A stretch of 64,000 nt of DNA from Afipia sp. OHSU_II-C1 (GTDB lineage Bacteria > Pseudomonadota > Alphaproteobacteria > Rhizobiales > Xanthobacteraceae), in the NCBI RefSeq assembly GCF_000497575.1, contig NZ_APJI01000006.1:518001-582000 (forward strand), written 5' to 3'. The notes beneath the pieces were generated by a model that saw only the letters and a list, made by a program, of their open reading frames with translations, was not told the origin of the DNA and searched no databases. Numbering within the stretch: position 1 is the first letter of the stretch; each line of letters begins with the position of its first letter. A program made the translations under genes and the position numbers. Below are positions 32,151 to 42,559 of this stretch, piece after piece.

Positions 32151-33829
32151 GAACGACCTCCTGTTGCAAGTTTTGGTTGTTGAGATTGGTTGCGTTGCTG
32201 GTTGCGTAATTCGTGGCGAGAGAGTTTTCCGACGCTGGTGCGCGGCAGTTCCTTCATGAACTCGACCGCGACCGGCAATTCGTGCTTGCCGAGCTTGCCG
32301 GCGAGGAAGGCGCGCAGTTCCTCGATGGTGAACGGCTCCGCACCCGCACGCAGCGTCACGAACGCCTTGGACGCTTCGCCGCGATAATCGTCGGGAATGC
32401 CGATCACGATGACTTCCTGAACCGACGGGTGGGTGTAGATCGCCTGCTCGATCATCTGCGGATAGACGTTGAAGCCGCCGGAGATGATCATGTCCTTCTT
32501 GCGGTCGACCAGATAGAAATATCCGTCGCTATCCATATAGCCAATATCGCCGGTCAGGAAGCGGTCGCCGACAAAGGCTTCGGCGGTCTCCGCCTCGCGA
32601 TTCCAGTATCCCCTGGTGACATTCGGGCCGCGGATGCGGATTTCACCGGTTTCGCCGACCGGCATCACCTTTTTCGGATCGTCGAGCGAAACCACATCCA
32701 TCTCGATGCCCGGCAGCATCAGGCCGATCGAGCCGGGCTTCTCCGGGCCGTCGGGCGGATGGCCGGTGCCGGGTGAGCAGGTCTCTGTCATGCCCCACCC
32801 GCTTTTCAATGCGAGCTTGGTCTTGCGCTCGAACACCTTCGCGACTTCCACCGGAAGCGGCGCGCCGCCGGAGCCGGCAAACGCCAGCGACGACAGGTCG
32901 CGCTTGTCGAGATCGGGCAGGCTGGCGATGGCGATCCACATGGTCGGCACGCCGGGGAACGCGGTGGCGCGTTTCACTTCGATGTCGCGCATCACGGCCT
33001 CAAGATCGAATCGCTGGTGCAGCGAGATCAGGTCGCCGTTCTTCAGGGTGCGCAGCAGGACGACGGTGAGCGCATAGATATGAAACAGCGGCAGCACGAG
33101 GATGACGCGCTCGATGGTGTTGCGCTCGGCCTTCTGGTTCGCGCCCCACACATCATAGATCGAGACCGCCGACGTCAGGTTGCCGTGGGTCAGCATCGCG
33201 CCCTTGGGCAAGCCGGTGGTGCCGCCGGTATATTGCAGCAGCGCGATGTCGTCGGCGCTGACCTGCGGCCAGCTTGCCGGCGGCTGCGCATCCCTGACGA
33301 AGTCCTTGAACGTGACAATTGCCGGGCTGGACGGGATCGCGGCCTGCGGGTTGCCGACGTCGCCCCAGGTCTGGTCCTCGCAAACGATGAGCTTGTCGAG
33401 CAGGCCCTTCTCGAGGAATTTCAGCGCCGTCGGCAGCAGGGTCGCCAGACTGCTGGTGACCAGAATGCGCGCGCCGGAGTCTTTCAGCTTGTGAGTCAGC
33501 GCGATCTCGCCGTCGAGCGGTGACAGATGAACCACACGTGCGCCGGCCTTGAGCGCACCGAAGAAATTCACCGGATGATCCGGAGAATTTCCCAGGAACA
33601 GCGCAATCGACGATCCCTTGCCATAGCCGGCGCGAAGAAACGCCGACGCGGCGACATCCACCATTCCTTGCAGCTCAGTGAAGGAAATGGGCCGGTCGCG
33701 GAACTCAATCGCCGTCCGCGATCCGAAATCCGCAGCCGCCTTTGACAATAAATCCGGCAGCGTGCCGCGCGGGATCGGAGAATCCCAGCGGACACCCTGC
33801 GGATAGAACTGTTCGCCCGGATGGGTCAT
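32147..33829 (-). CDS. pimA: Acyl-CoA ligase, PimA-like (dicarboxylate/fatty acid CoA ligase)
   Basis: An AMP-forming CoA ligase of about 560 residues that activates the free acid. Motifs: ATP-binding [13 protein letters not shown], adenylate-binding GWGMTETC, the hinge region [17 protein letters not shown], and the C-terminal catalytic Lys in [13 protein letters not shown], the lysine position acetylated in characterised ligases of this group. I prefer the ATG at 33827-33829; a GTG at 33844 is in frame. It overlaps pimB by 4 bases. Chain-length specificity is inferred from the operon. Confidence 0.9.
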   Translation of the reverse strand: MTHPGEQFYPQGVRWDSPIPRGTLPDLLSKAAADFGSRTAIEFRDRPISFTELQGMVDVAASAFLRAGYGKGSSIALFLGNSPDHPVNFFGALKAGARVVHLSPLDGEIALTHKLKDSGARILVTSSLATLLPTALKFLEKGLLDKLIVCEDQTWGDVGNPQAAIPSSPAIVTFKDFVRDAQPPASWPQVSADDIALLQYTGGTTGLPKGAMLTHGNLTSAVSIYDVWGANQKAERNTIERVILVLPLFHIYALTVVLLRTLKNGDLISLHQRFDLEAVMRDIEVKRATAFPGVPTMWIAIASLPDLDKRDLSSLAFAGSGGAPLPVEVAKVFERKTKLALKSGWGMTETCSPGTGHPPDGPEKPGSIGLMLPGIEMDVVSLDDPKKVMPVGETGEIRIRGPNVTRGYWNREAETAEAFVGDRFLTGDIGYMDSDGYFYLVDRKKDMIISGGFNVYPQMIEQAIYTHPSVQEVIVIGIPDDYRGEASKAFVTLRAGAEPFTIEELRAFLAGKLGKHELPVAVEFMKELPRTSVGKLSRHELRNQQRNQSQQPKLATGGRS

Positions 33830-33864
33830 GGATTGAGCCGCCACGTAGCCACGAGACAGAAGCG

Positions 33865-33971
33865 CTCCCTCTCCCGTGGGGAGAGGGTTGGGGTGAGGGC
33901 GTAGAATCCATCGTGAGAGCGTACCCCCTCACCCGGCGCTGCGCGCCGACCTCTCCCCATGGGAGAGGTGG
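33865..33971. repeat. Composite REP-like element (family A), solo copy
   Basis: Left hairpin CTCTCCC/GGGGAGAG with GGTTGGGGTGAGGG, a spacer of about 25 bases, CCCCCTCACCCGGCG, a GCGC palindrome and CCTCTCCCC/GGGAGAGG. Same layout as 25467-25574. It lies between pimF and pimA. Confidence 0.88.
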
Positions 33972-34010
33972 GATTCTGCAACGGAGCATGCACCGTTGTC
34001 ATCACAAGAC

Positions 34011-36101
<2,091 letters not shown>

Positions 36102-36141
36102 ACAACTCTCCTTGTAGCGCTGTTTTTTGAATATTTCGCAG

Positions 36142-36160
36142 TGCGGAATTAAATTCCACA
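36142..36160. promoter_or_regulatory. Candidate IclR-family operator at the pim promoter
   Basis: TGTGGAATTTAATTCCGCA (minus-strand reading) is a near-perfect 19-base palindrome with core GGAATTTAATTCC. It closely resembles the E. coli IclR consensus TGGAAATNATTTCCA. It lies between pimF and the divergent iclR gene, just downstream of the candidate pim -10. Confidence 0.55.
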
Positions 36161-36172
36161 TCTTGACACGGA

Positions 36173-36201
36173 GGGATATTTTGAAGCACGTCCTTTGTCA
36201 A
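36173..36201 (-). promoter_or_regulatory. Candidate sigma-70 promoter of the pim-like operon
   Basis: On the minus strand TTGACA (36196-36201) is followed after 17 bases by TATCCC (36173-36178). The predicted start would lie a few bases before the palindrome at 36142-36160, so a bound repressor could block early elongation. Confidence 0.4.
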
Positions 36202-36227
36202 CGAAGACCACATATGCGGTTTGATGA

Positions 36228-37109
36228 ATGAAACGCCCGCCGAAGAAATCTGCGACGGATCGCAGTTTTGTCATCGCGTTATCGCGCGGGCTCGATGTGT
36301 TGCGCGCATTTCGTCCGAGCGATGGCCTTCTCGGAAATCAGGAAATCGCCGCGCGCACGAATTTGCCGAAGCCGACGATTTCGCGCCTTACCTACACGCT
36401 GACAAAGCTCGGTTATCTCACGCCCGTTCCGCGTTTCGAGAAATACCAGCTCGCGCCCGCTGCGATGGCGCTCGGATATTCCGCGCTCGCCAACATGGGC
36501 GTGCGTCATGTGTCAGATCCCTATCGCGATCAGCTGATGCGCGAGACCGGAGGCGCCGTCGCCATCGGCGCGCGCGACCGTCTCAGTATGATCTACTTCG
36601 GCCAGAGCCGCAGCGAACTGACTGTCGGCGTGCTGCTCGATGTCGGCTCCAAGGTTCCGATCGCCACCACCGCTATGGGCCGCGCCTATCTGTGGGCACT
36701 GCCGGAAGACGAGCGCGCCAACCTGCTGCGCGAGATCAAGGAGCATACCGGCGCCAACTGGCCGAAGGTCCGCGACGGCATCGAGCGCGCCGGCGAATGC
36801 GTGGCCAAGCACGGCTTCGCCATGTCCGCCGGTGAATGGCACAGCGATATCCATGCGGTCGGCGTTGCGCTGAAGCTGAACGATGGAACCGGCCCCTATG
36901 CCTTCAACTGCGGCGCACCGGCCTTCAAATTCAGCGAAGTTCTATTAAAGAACGATATTGGTCCGCGCCTGGTCGCGATGGTAAGAAATATCGAGATCGC
37001 GATGACCGGGAGTGTCGGACGCGGTCCGCAAACCAAAGAAAATACAAGCATCAAAAAAATGAAAACCGCAGGGGGAAAAGTAACACGTGTTGCCGAGGGA
37101 ATCCGCTAG
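36228..37109 (+). CDS. IclR-family transcriptional regulator
   Basis: A 293-residue regulator with an N-terminal winged helix (about 12-75; NQEIAARTNLPKPTISRLTY) and a C-terminal IclR effector domain (about 90-260; SMGRAYL-like TAMGRAYLWALPE). It is divergent from the pim-like operon and upstream of the Liv transporter, so it likely controls one or both. The last 35 or so residues are a Lys-rich tail beyond the normal domain end. A diverged copy of exactly this 3' end follows the gene. A 7-bp hairpin (37112-37128) lies just after the stop. Confidence 0.9.
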   Translation: MKRPPKKSATDRSFVIALSRGLDVLRAFRPSDGLLGNQEIAARTNLPKPTISRLTYTLTKLGYLTPVPRFEKYQLAPAAMALGYSALANMGVRHVSDPYRDQLMRETGGAVAIGARDRLSMIYFGQSRSELTVGVLLDVGSKVPIATTAMGRAYLWALPEDERANLLREIKEHTGANWPKVRDGIERAGECVAKHGFAMSAGEWHSDIHAVGVALKLNDGTGPYAFNCGAPAFKFSEVLLKNDIGPRLVAMVRNIEIAMTGSVGRGPQTKENTSIKKMKTAGGKVTRVAEGIR

Positions 37110-37154
37110 CCGCCACCGTCGCGGTGGCATGCCAGATGACCTGGGCCTGGCGAC

Positions 37155-37380
37155 ACCGTCCTGGCCCTGAAACTGGAATTCTTTCAAGTTCAAAAAAAGA
37201 ACTTTGTTGGATTCTGTCCGGCGACAGTGCTAAGGGAAAACTCGAGATCGCGCCCGCCCACGGCGTTGCGCGCGGATCGCAAAACAAAGAAACTGCCGAC
37301 ACCAAGAAAATGAAACCGCCAGGAGGAAAAGTTGCACGTTTTGAGGGGATCGGATAGCCGCGCGCGTTGCGGTTACATGC
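37155..37380 (+). pseudogene. Relic of a duplicated iclR 3' end
   Basis: Bases 37242-37380 match 36991-37132 at a constant offset of 251, with about 70-75% identity by eye and small gaps. The translated tail QNKETADTKKMKPPGGKV mirrors QTKENTSIKKMKTAGGKV at the end of the intact IclR. Weaker resemblance extends left to about 37155, with frameshifts. No HTH or effector core remains. This accounts for most of the 308-base gap (37110-37417) before livG. Confidence 0.7.
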
Positions 37381-37417
37381 AGGCGGGAACTTCCCGGCCT
37401 CGCGTGGACATCAACAC

Positions 37418-38215
37418 ATGATGCAGGCACAGGTTGCGCAGGGGCATGCCCCCTTGCTCGCGGTCCGCGACGTTTCCGTCGTGTTCGGCGGCATCATTGC
37501 GTTGAACGGTGTTTCGTTCGACATGAAGAAGGGCCAGATTCTCGGCCTGATCGGTCCGAACGGCGCCGGTAAAACGACGCTCTTCAATTGTCTCAGCAGG
37601 CTTTATCAGCCGAGCAAGGGCGAGATCCTGATGGAAGGCCAGAGCATTCTGGTCCATCAGCCGCAGAAGATCGCCGAGGTCGGCATCGGCCGCACGTTCC
37701 AGAACGTCGCGCTGTTTCCGCGCCTGACGGTGCGCGACAACATCCGCATCGGCGGACATTGCCGCACCAAGAGCGATTTCATCAGCGATGCGGTGAAACT
37801 GCCGTGGGTTCGCGAGGAAGAGCGCAAGCTCAACGCGAAGGTCCATGAAATCCTCGATTATCTCGACCTGCACGACGTCGCCGACCGCGAAGTCTCGGGT
37901 CTTCCGTTCGGCACGCAGAAGCGGGTCGAACTTGGCCGCGCGCTCGCCGCCGAGCCGAAAATCCTGCTGCTGGATGAGCCCGCAGGCGGCCTCAATCACG
38001 AGGAGGTCTACGTTCTCGGCGACCTGATCTGCCGCATCCGCGACCAGCGCAACATCACGGTTCTGCTCGTCGAACATCACATGGGATTGGTGATGAAGAT
38101 CGCCGATCACGTCGTCGCACTGAATTTCGGCAAGAAGCTCGCTGAAGGCACCCCGTCTCAGGTGCAGTCCGACCCCGACGTCATCAAGGCCTATCTGGGG
38201 AGCAAGGACCAATGA
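37418..38215 (+). CDS. livG: Liv-type ABC transporter ATPase (LivG)
   Basis: ATPase of the branched-chain amino acid / carboxylate (HAAT) transporter family, about 265 residues. Walker A GPNGAGKTT, the LivG-type region GIGRTFQNVALFPRLTV, a signature-like LPFGTQKRVELGRAL (the canonical LSGG is replaced by LPFG, as in many LivG), Walker B ILLLDEPAGGLN and the C-terminal [10 protein letters not shown]. The ATG at 37418 (or 37421) starts the protein; the frame upstream belongs to the relic region. It overlaps livF by ATGA. Position next to the pim-like operon suggests dicarboxylate or fatty acid import. Confidence 0.92.
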   Translation: MMQAQVAQGHAPLLAVRDVSVVFGGIIALNGVSFDMKKGQILGLIGPNGAGKTTLFNCLSRLYQPSKGEILMEGQSILVHQPQKIAEVGIGRTFQNVALFPRLTVRDNIRIGGHCRTKSDFISDAVKLPWVREEERKLNAKVHEILDYLDLHDVADREVSGLPFGTQKRVELGRALAAEPKILLLDEPAGGLNHEEVYVLGDLICRIRDQRNITVLLVEHHMGLVMKIADHVVALNFGKKLAEGTPSQVQSDPDVIKAYLGSKDQ

Positions 38216-38925
38216 GCACGATGCTGACGATCAGGGACCTGCGCGCCTATTACGGCCAGGTGCAGGCGCTGCACGGACTGGAATTCTCCCTCAACGAGGG
38301 CAGCGTCACCACCCTGCTCGGCGCCAACGGCGCCGGCAAGACCACGACGCTGCGGGCGATCTGCAACATGATCCGCTCCACCGGCAACATCGAGTTCGAC
38401 GGCAAGTCGCTCGCCGGCGTATCGACCGAGAACGTGGTGCGGCTGGGCATTGCCCATGTGCCGCAGGGCCGCGGCACCTTCACCAACATGACGGTCGAGG
38501 AAAACCTTCAGCTCGGCGCCATCTCGCGCGGCGACAAGAAGGCGATCGAAAGCGACATCGAGCAGATGTACGGGTTCTTCCCCGTGCTCAAGCAGCGTCA
38601 TACCCAGCAGGCGGGAACGCTGTCGGGCGGTGAACAGCAGATGCTCGCGGTCGCCCGGGCGCTGATGCTGCGTCCCCGGCTGATGCTGCTGGACGAGCCC
38701 TCGTTCGGTCTCGCGCCGCTCGTCGTCCGCGACCTGTTCGGAATCCTCGGCCGCATCAACCGCGAGCACAAGGTGACGATCCTGGTGGTCGAGCAGAACG
38801 CCCAGCTCGCGCTCGAGCTGGCGGAGCAGGCCTACGTGATCGAAACCGGGCGTATCGTGATGTCGGGAAGCGCGAAGGAAATCGCGAACAACGAAGACAT
38901 CCGCAAATCCTATCTCGGATACTGA
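38212..38925 (+). CDS. livF: Liv-type ABC transporter ATPase (LivF)
   Basis: Second ATPase of the importer, 237 residues: Walker A GANGAGKTT, VPQGRGTFTNMTVEENLQLG, signature LSGGEQQMLAVARAL, Walker B LMLLDEPSFGLAP and the EQNAQLALELAEQAYV segment, all standard for LivF. Start overlaps livG by 4 bases. livH follows after 10 bases with GAGGA upstream. Confidence 0.94.
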   Translation: MSTMLTIRDLRAYYGQVQALHGLEFSLNEGSVTTLLGANGAGKTTTLRAICNMIRSTGNIEFDGKSLAGVSTENVVRLGIAHVPQGRGTFTNMTVEENLQLGAISRGDKKAIESDIEQMYGFFPVLKQRHTQQAGTLSGGEQQMLAVARALMLRPRLMLLDEPSFGLAPLVVRDLFGILGRINREHKVTILVVEQNAQLALELAEQAYVIETGRIVMSGSAKEIANNEDIRKSYLGY

Positions 38926-38935
38926 GGACGCAGCC

Positions 38936-39814
38936 ATGGAACTGTTCACCAACCAAGTCCTGGCTGGCATTGCCACAGGCGCGATCTACGCCTGCATGGC
39001 GCTGGCCGTGGTCATGATCTATCAGGCCATCGACCACCTGAACTTCGCCCAGGGCGAAATGGCGATGTTCTCGACCTTCATCGCCTGGCAGCTGATGCAG
39101 TGGGGCCTGTCGTTCTGGCCGGCCTTCCTGCTGACGCTGGTCATTTCGTTTATCGGCGGCATCGTCATCGAACGCGCGCTGTTCAAGCCGCTGACCAATG
39201 CGCCGGTGCTGGTGCATGTCGCCGGCTTCATCGCACTGTTCGCGATCCTCAACAGCGTCGCGGGCCTGACCTGGGACTTCACGATCAAGCAGTTCCCCTC
39301 GCCGTTCGGTTCGTCCGGCTTCCTGGGCAGCCAGCTGATCTCGACCCACCAGGCCGGCATGATCGGCGTTACGCTGGTCCTGCTTCTGCTGCTCTACATC
39401 TTCTTCCGCTTCACGCGGGTTGGCCTCGCGATGCGGGCAGCGGCGTCGCTGCCTGAATCGGCACGTCTGGTCGGCATCAACACGAGCTGGATGATCGCGC
39501 TCGGCTGGGGCATGGCCTCCGCCATCGGCGCCATCGCCGGTCTCCTGATCGCTCCGGTCGTGTTCCTCGAGCCCAACATGATGGGCGGCATCCTGCTGTA
39601 CGGCTTCGCGGCGGCGGTGCTCGGCGGCCTCACTTCGCCGTTCGGCGCGGTGGTCGGCGGCTTCCTGGTCGGTGTCTTCGAGAACCTCGTCGGCACCTAC
39701 ATTCCGGGCGTCGGCAACGAACTGAAACTTCCGATCGCGCTGGCACTGATCATCGTCGTGCTTGTCATCAAACCGTCCGGTCTGTTCGGCCGCGCCATCG
39801 TACAGCGAGTTTAA
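38936..39814 (+). CDS. livH: Liv-type ABC transporter permease (LivH)
   Basis: Inner-membrane permease, 292 residues with about eight hydrophobic segments. The N-terminal segment IATGAIYACMALAVVMIYQA and NFAQGEMAMFSTF are typical of LivH, and the conserved GGxxSPxGAxxGG motif appears as GGLTSPFGAVVGG. livM begins 2 bases after its stop. Confidence 0.94.
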   Translation: MELFTNQVLAGIATGAIYACMALAVVMIYQAIDHLNFAQGEMAMFSTFIAWQLMQWGLSFWPAFLLTLVISFIGGIVIERALFKPLTNAPVLVHVAGFIALFAILNSVAGLTWDFTIKQFPSPFGSSGFLGSQLISTHQAGMIGVTLVLLLLLYIFFRFTRVGLAMRAAASLPESARLVGINTSWMIALGWGMASAIGAIAGLLIAPVVFLEPNMMGGILLYGFAAAVLGGLTSPFGAVVGGFLVGVFENLVGTYIPGVGNELKLPIALALIIVVLVIKPSGLFGRAIVQRV

Positions 39815-39816
39815 TC

Positions 39817-40833
39817 ATGAGCACCGTTCAGGACTCCGTTTCGCAAGCCCCGGCGGTCACCGCCCCGTCGAAAAAATCGATGACGGTCGGCACCACCGCG
39901 ACACTCGTGATGCTCGCACTGCTGGTCATCACGCCGCTGTTCGTGAAGAACTTCATCATCTTCCAGATGACGATGGTGCTGATTTACGCCATCGCCATCC
40001 TGGCCCTCAACCTGCTCACCGGCGGCAGCGGGCAGTTCTCGCTCGGCCAAAGCGCCTTCTATGCGGTCGGCGCCTATACCGCCGGCATTCTGATGGAGCA
40101 TCTGGGCGTCAATTACGCCCTGACGATTCCCGCCGCGGGCCTCATCTGCTTCATCTTCGGGTTCCTGTTCGGGTTCCCGGCGCTGCGGCTCTCGGGCGTG
40201 TATCTGGCGCTCGCGACCTTCGCACTGGCGGTCGCGATGCCACAGATTCTCAAGCTGAACCTGTTCGAGCACTGGACCGGCGGCGTGCAGGGCCTCGTCA
40301 TCACCAAGCCGGACGCGCCGTTCGGCCTGAAGATGTCGCAGGACATGTGGCTGTATTACTTCACGCTGTTCGTCTCGGGCATCATCTACGTCCTCGCCGT
40401 CAACCTGCTGCGAAGCCGGTCCGGACGGGCGCTGATGGCGATCCGCGACAATCCGATTGCCGCCTCGGCGATGGGCGTCGACCTGCCGCTGTACAAGACC
40501 CTGGCATTCGGCGTCTCGGCCGCCTTCACCGGCATCGCCGGAGCACTCGGCGCCATCGTGGTGCAGTTCGTGGCTCCCGACAGCTTCACCATTCAGCTTG
40601 CGATCGCGATCTTCGTAGGCATGGTGGTCGGCGGCGTCGGCTGGCTGCCCGGGTCGCTGGTCGGTTCGGCGTTCATCGTGTTCGTGCCCAACGTGGCGGA
40701 ACACATTTCGAAGGGACTGTCCGGCGCGGTGTTCGGCGTGTTCCTGTTCGCCGTCATCTTCCTGCTGCCGCACGGCGCCCGGCAGGTCGCCTACGCCATC
40801 GAGGCCTTGTTCCGAAAAAAGAGCAAATCCTAA
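39817..40833 (+). CDS. livM: Liv-type ABC transporter permease (LivM)
   Basis: Second permease subunit, 338 residues, about ten hydrophobic segments after a polar N-terminal 25 residues. Motifs NLLTGGSGQFSLGQSAFYAVGAY and RSRSGRALMAIRDNPIAASAMG are characteristic of LivM. Last of the four transporter-core genes; a strong terminator follows about 100 bases later, separating it from the binding-protein genes. Confidence 0.94.
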   Translation: MSTVQDSVSQAPAVTAPSKKSMTVGTTATLVMLALLVITPLFVKNFIIFQMTMVLIYAIAILALNLLTGGSGQFSLGQSAFYAVGAYTAGILMEHLGVNYALTIPAAGLICFIFGFLFGFPALRLSGVYLALATFALAVAMPQILKLNLFEHWTGGVQGLVITKPDAPFGLKMSQDMWLYYFTLFVSGIIYVLAVNLLRSRSGRALMAIRDNPIAASAMGVDLPLYKTLAFGVSAAFTGIAGALGAIVVQFVAPDSFTIQLAIAIFVGMVVGGVGWLPGSLVGSAFIVFVPNVAEHISKGLSGAVFGVFLFAVIFLLPHGARQVAYAIEALFRKKSKS

Positions 40834-40936
40834 GGGTAAGTCGTAAGTCTGATTCCGGGACGTCAAATGAGACTTGTCGGCATCTGATTGTTTGCGCATG
40901 GTGTTTCCGGAAAATCGGTTTCCGGACCAAGTGACA

Positions 40937-40978
40937 GGGGGCCTGATTCAGTTTTGCTGAATCGGGCCCCTCATTTTA
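40937..40978 (+). terminator. Rho-independent terminator after livGFHM
   Basis: A stem of about 14 bp (GGGGCCTGATTCAG with CTGAATCGGGCCCC, one G-U pair) with loop TTTTG, followed by TCATTTTAG. Confidence 0.88.
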
Positions 40979-40988
40979 GCCCTCGGGG

Positions 40989-40994
40989 TATAAT
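40989..40994 (+). promoter_or_regulatory. Candidate -10 element for the first binding-protein gene
   Basis: A perfect TATAAT within GGGGTATAATCTC, 168 bases upstream of the ATG. No good -35 is seen at 17 bases, where the terminator stem lies. The start would fall near 41001, just before the long inverted repeat. Confidence 0.35.
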
Positions 40995-41008
40995 CTCTTT
41001 CCGGATCC

Positions 41009-41095
41009 GTTTCCGCCAATGTCCTGAATCCGAATTCCGCTTCTTTTTGCAGCGCGCTCAGGAGCGAACTTCGGATTCAAAAGGACACTGGAAAC
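41009..41095 (+). other. Long imperfect inverted repeat in the leader of binding protein 1
   Basis: Arms 41009-41037 and 41066-41095 are complementary over most of about 29 bases (shared cores GTTTCC, TGTCC, GAATCCGAA). The loop of 28 bases is partly self-complementary. It would form a large hairpin in the 5' leader. Confidence 0.6.
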
Positions 41096-41161
41096 CATAA
41101 TTCTGGTGTGGTTTTGGTTCTCCACACCAGGCGGAAAACCGCATCTCAGGGAGAGACTACA

Positions 41162-42391
41162 ATGCTATCCAAACTCAAGCTCAACGTAGCAGCAGTGTCG
41201 GCCGTCGCCGCGCTCGCGATGACGAGCGGCCATGCGCTCGCGCAAAAAAAATACGACACCGGCGCGACCGATACCGAAATCAAGATCGGCAACATCATGC
41301 CCTACAGCGGACCCGCCTCCGCGTACGGCGTCATCGGGAAGATGGAAGAAGCCTACTTCAAGATGATCAACGATCAGGGCGGCATCAACGGCCGCAAGAT
41401 CAACTTCATCACCTATGACGACGGCTATTCCCCGCCGAAGGCCGTTGAACAGGCCCGCAAGCTGGTCGAGAGCGACGAAGTGCTGCTGGTGTTCGGGCCG
41501 CTCGGCACGCCGTCGAATTCCGCGATCCAGAAGTATCTGAACGCGAAGAAGGTGCCGCAGCTGTTCGTGGCGACCGGCGCCACCAAGTTCGGCGAGCCGA
41601 AGGAATTCCCCTGGACCATGGGCTGGCAACCGGCCTACCAGAGCGAAAGCCGCGTTTACGCCAAGCATCTGCTTGCAACCAAGCCGGACGCCAAGATCGC
41701 GATCCTCTACCAGAACGACGACTTCGGTAAGGACATGCTGAAGGGCCTGAAGGACGGCCTCGGCGCGAAGGCGTCGCAGATCGTCGCGGAGGACAGCTAT
41801 GAAGTGTCCGAGCCGACCATCGACTCGCACATCATCAAGCTGAAGGCCTCCGGCGCCGACGTGTTCGTCAGCTTCACCACGCCGAAGTTCGCCGCCCAGG
41901 CCATCAAGAAGGTGGCGGAACTTGGCTGGAAGCCGACCTACATCCAGAGCAATGTCGGCGCGTCCGTCGGCAGCGTGCTGAAACCGGCGGGCTTCGAGAA
42001 CGCGCAAGGCATTCTCTCGGCGGCCTACGCCAAGGACGGCGCTGATCCGCAGTGGGACAACGACGAAGGCATGAAGAAATTCTACGCCTTCCTCGCCAAG
42101 TACGCCCCGGACATGAACAAGACCGACGGCTCTGTCGTTTACGGCTACGGCCAGGCGCAGACGCTGGTCCAGGTCCTGAAGCAGGCCGGCGACAACCTGA
42201 CCCGCGAGAACATCATGAAGCAGGCGGCTAACCTGAAGGACTTCACCCCCGACACCCTGCTGCCGGGCGTGAAGATCAACACCAGCCCCACCGACTTCTA
42301 CCCGATCGACCAGCTGCAGATCATGCAGTTCAAGGGTGACAAGTACGAGCTGCAGGGACCGATCATCACCGGCGGCATGGGCGGAAGTTAA
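41162..42391 (+). CDS. Liv-type periplasmic binding protein, paralogue 1
   Basis: A 409-residue extracellular solute-binding protein of the Leu/Ile/Val type (peripla_BP_6). Sec signal peptide ending HALA-QK (cleavage after about residue 27). The mature protein starts QKKYDTGATDTEIKIGNI, then YSGPASAYGVIGK, as in its two neighbours. ATG at 41162 has GGGAGAG upstream. It probably delivers ligand to LivHM-GF; context with the pim-like operon suggests dicarboxylates, fatty acids or aromatic acids rather than amino acids, but the ligand is not readable from the sequence. It has its own terminator. Confidence 0.92.
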   Translation: MLSKLKLNVAAVSAVAALAMTSGHALAQKKYDTGATDTEIKIGNIMPYSGPASAYGVIGKMEEAYFKMINDQGGINGRKINFITYDDGYSPPKAVEQARKLVESDEVLLVFGPLGTPSNSAIQKYLNAKKVPQLFVATGATKFGEPKEFPWTMGWQPAYQSESRVYAKHLLATKPDAKIAILYQNDDFGKDMLKGLKDGLGAKASQIVAEDSYEVSEPTIDSHIIKLKASGADVFVSFTTPKFAAQAIKKVAELGWKPTYIQSNVGASVGSVLKPAGFENAQGILSAAYAKDGADPQWDNDEGMKKFYAFLAKYAPDMNKTDGSVVYGYGQAQTLVQVLKQAGDNLTRENIMKQAANLKDFTPDTLLPGVKINTSPTDFYPIDQLQIMQFKGDKYELQGPIITGGMGGS

Positions 42392-42427
42392 CCTTTCGCC
42401 CTGCGAAACGGACTGCCGCAAAAACGA

Positions 42428-42458
42428 GCCCTCCGCGACCCCGTCGCGGAGGGCTTTT
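42428..42458 (+). terminator. Rho-independent terminator after binding protein 1
   Basis: Perfect 11-bp stem GCCCTCCGCGA / TCGCGGAGGGC, loop CCCCG, then TTTT. Confidence 0.92.
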
Positions 42459-42460
42459 CA

Positions 42461-42490
42461 TTGAACCCGGCCTGCAAAGGGTATTGAATA
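42461..42490 (+). promoter_or_regulatory. Candidate promoter of binding protein 2
   Basis: TTGAAC (42461-42466), 15 bases, then TATTGAATA (42482-42490); read as TGAATA the spacer is 18. The same arrangement with identical spacing precedes binding protein 3, which strengthens the call. Confidence 0.5.
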
Positions 42491-42559
42491 TCGTCGAGCC
42501 GCAAAGAGCTCGAAATCAAAAACAGTACGAGGACACAAACACGACCCAGGGAGAGACAT

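Larger units (their letters stand above)
40834..41161. other. Intergenic region between livM and the first binding-protein gene
   Basis: No gene is visible in these 328 bases. From left to right they hold two TTTCCGGA direct repeats (around 40903-40925), a strong terminator (40937-40978), a TATAAT hexamer (40989-40994) and a long imperfect inverted repeat (41009-41095). The last lies where the 5' leader of the binding-protein transcript is expected. Confidence 0.7.

Noticed and set aside
36836-37357. A frame crossing the iclR end into the relic copy
   Set aside because: It is out of frame with iclR for most of its length and only its final part corresponds to the duplicated tail; it is a chance fusion of shadow and relic.
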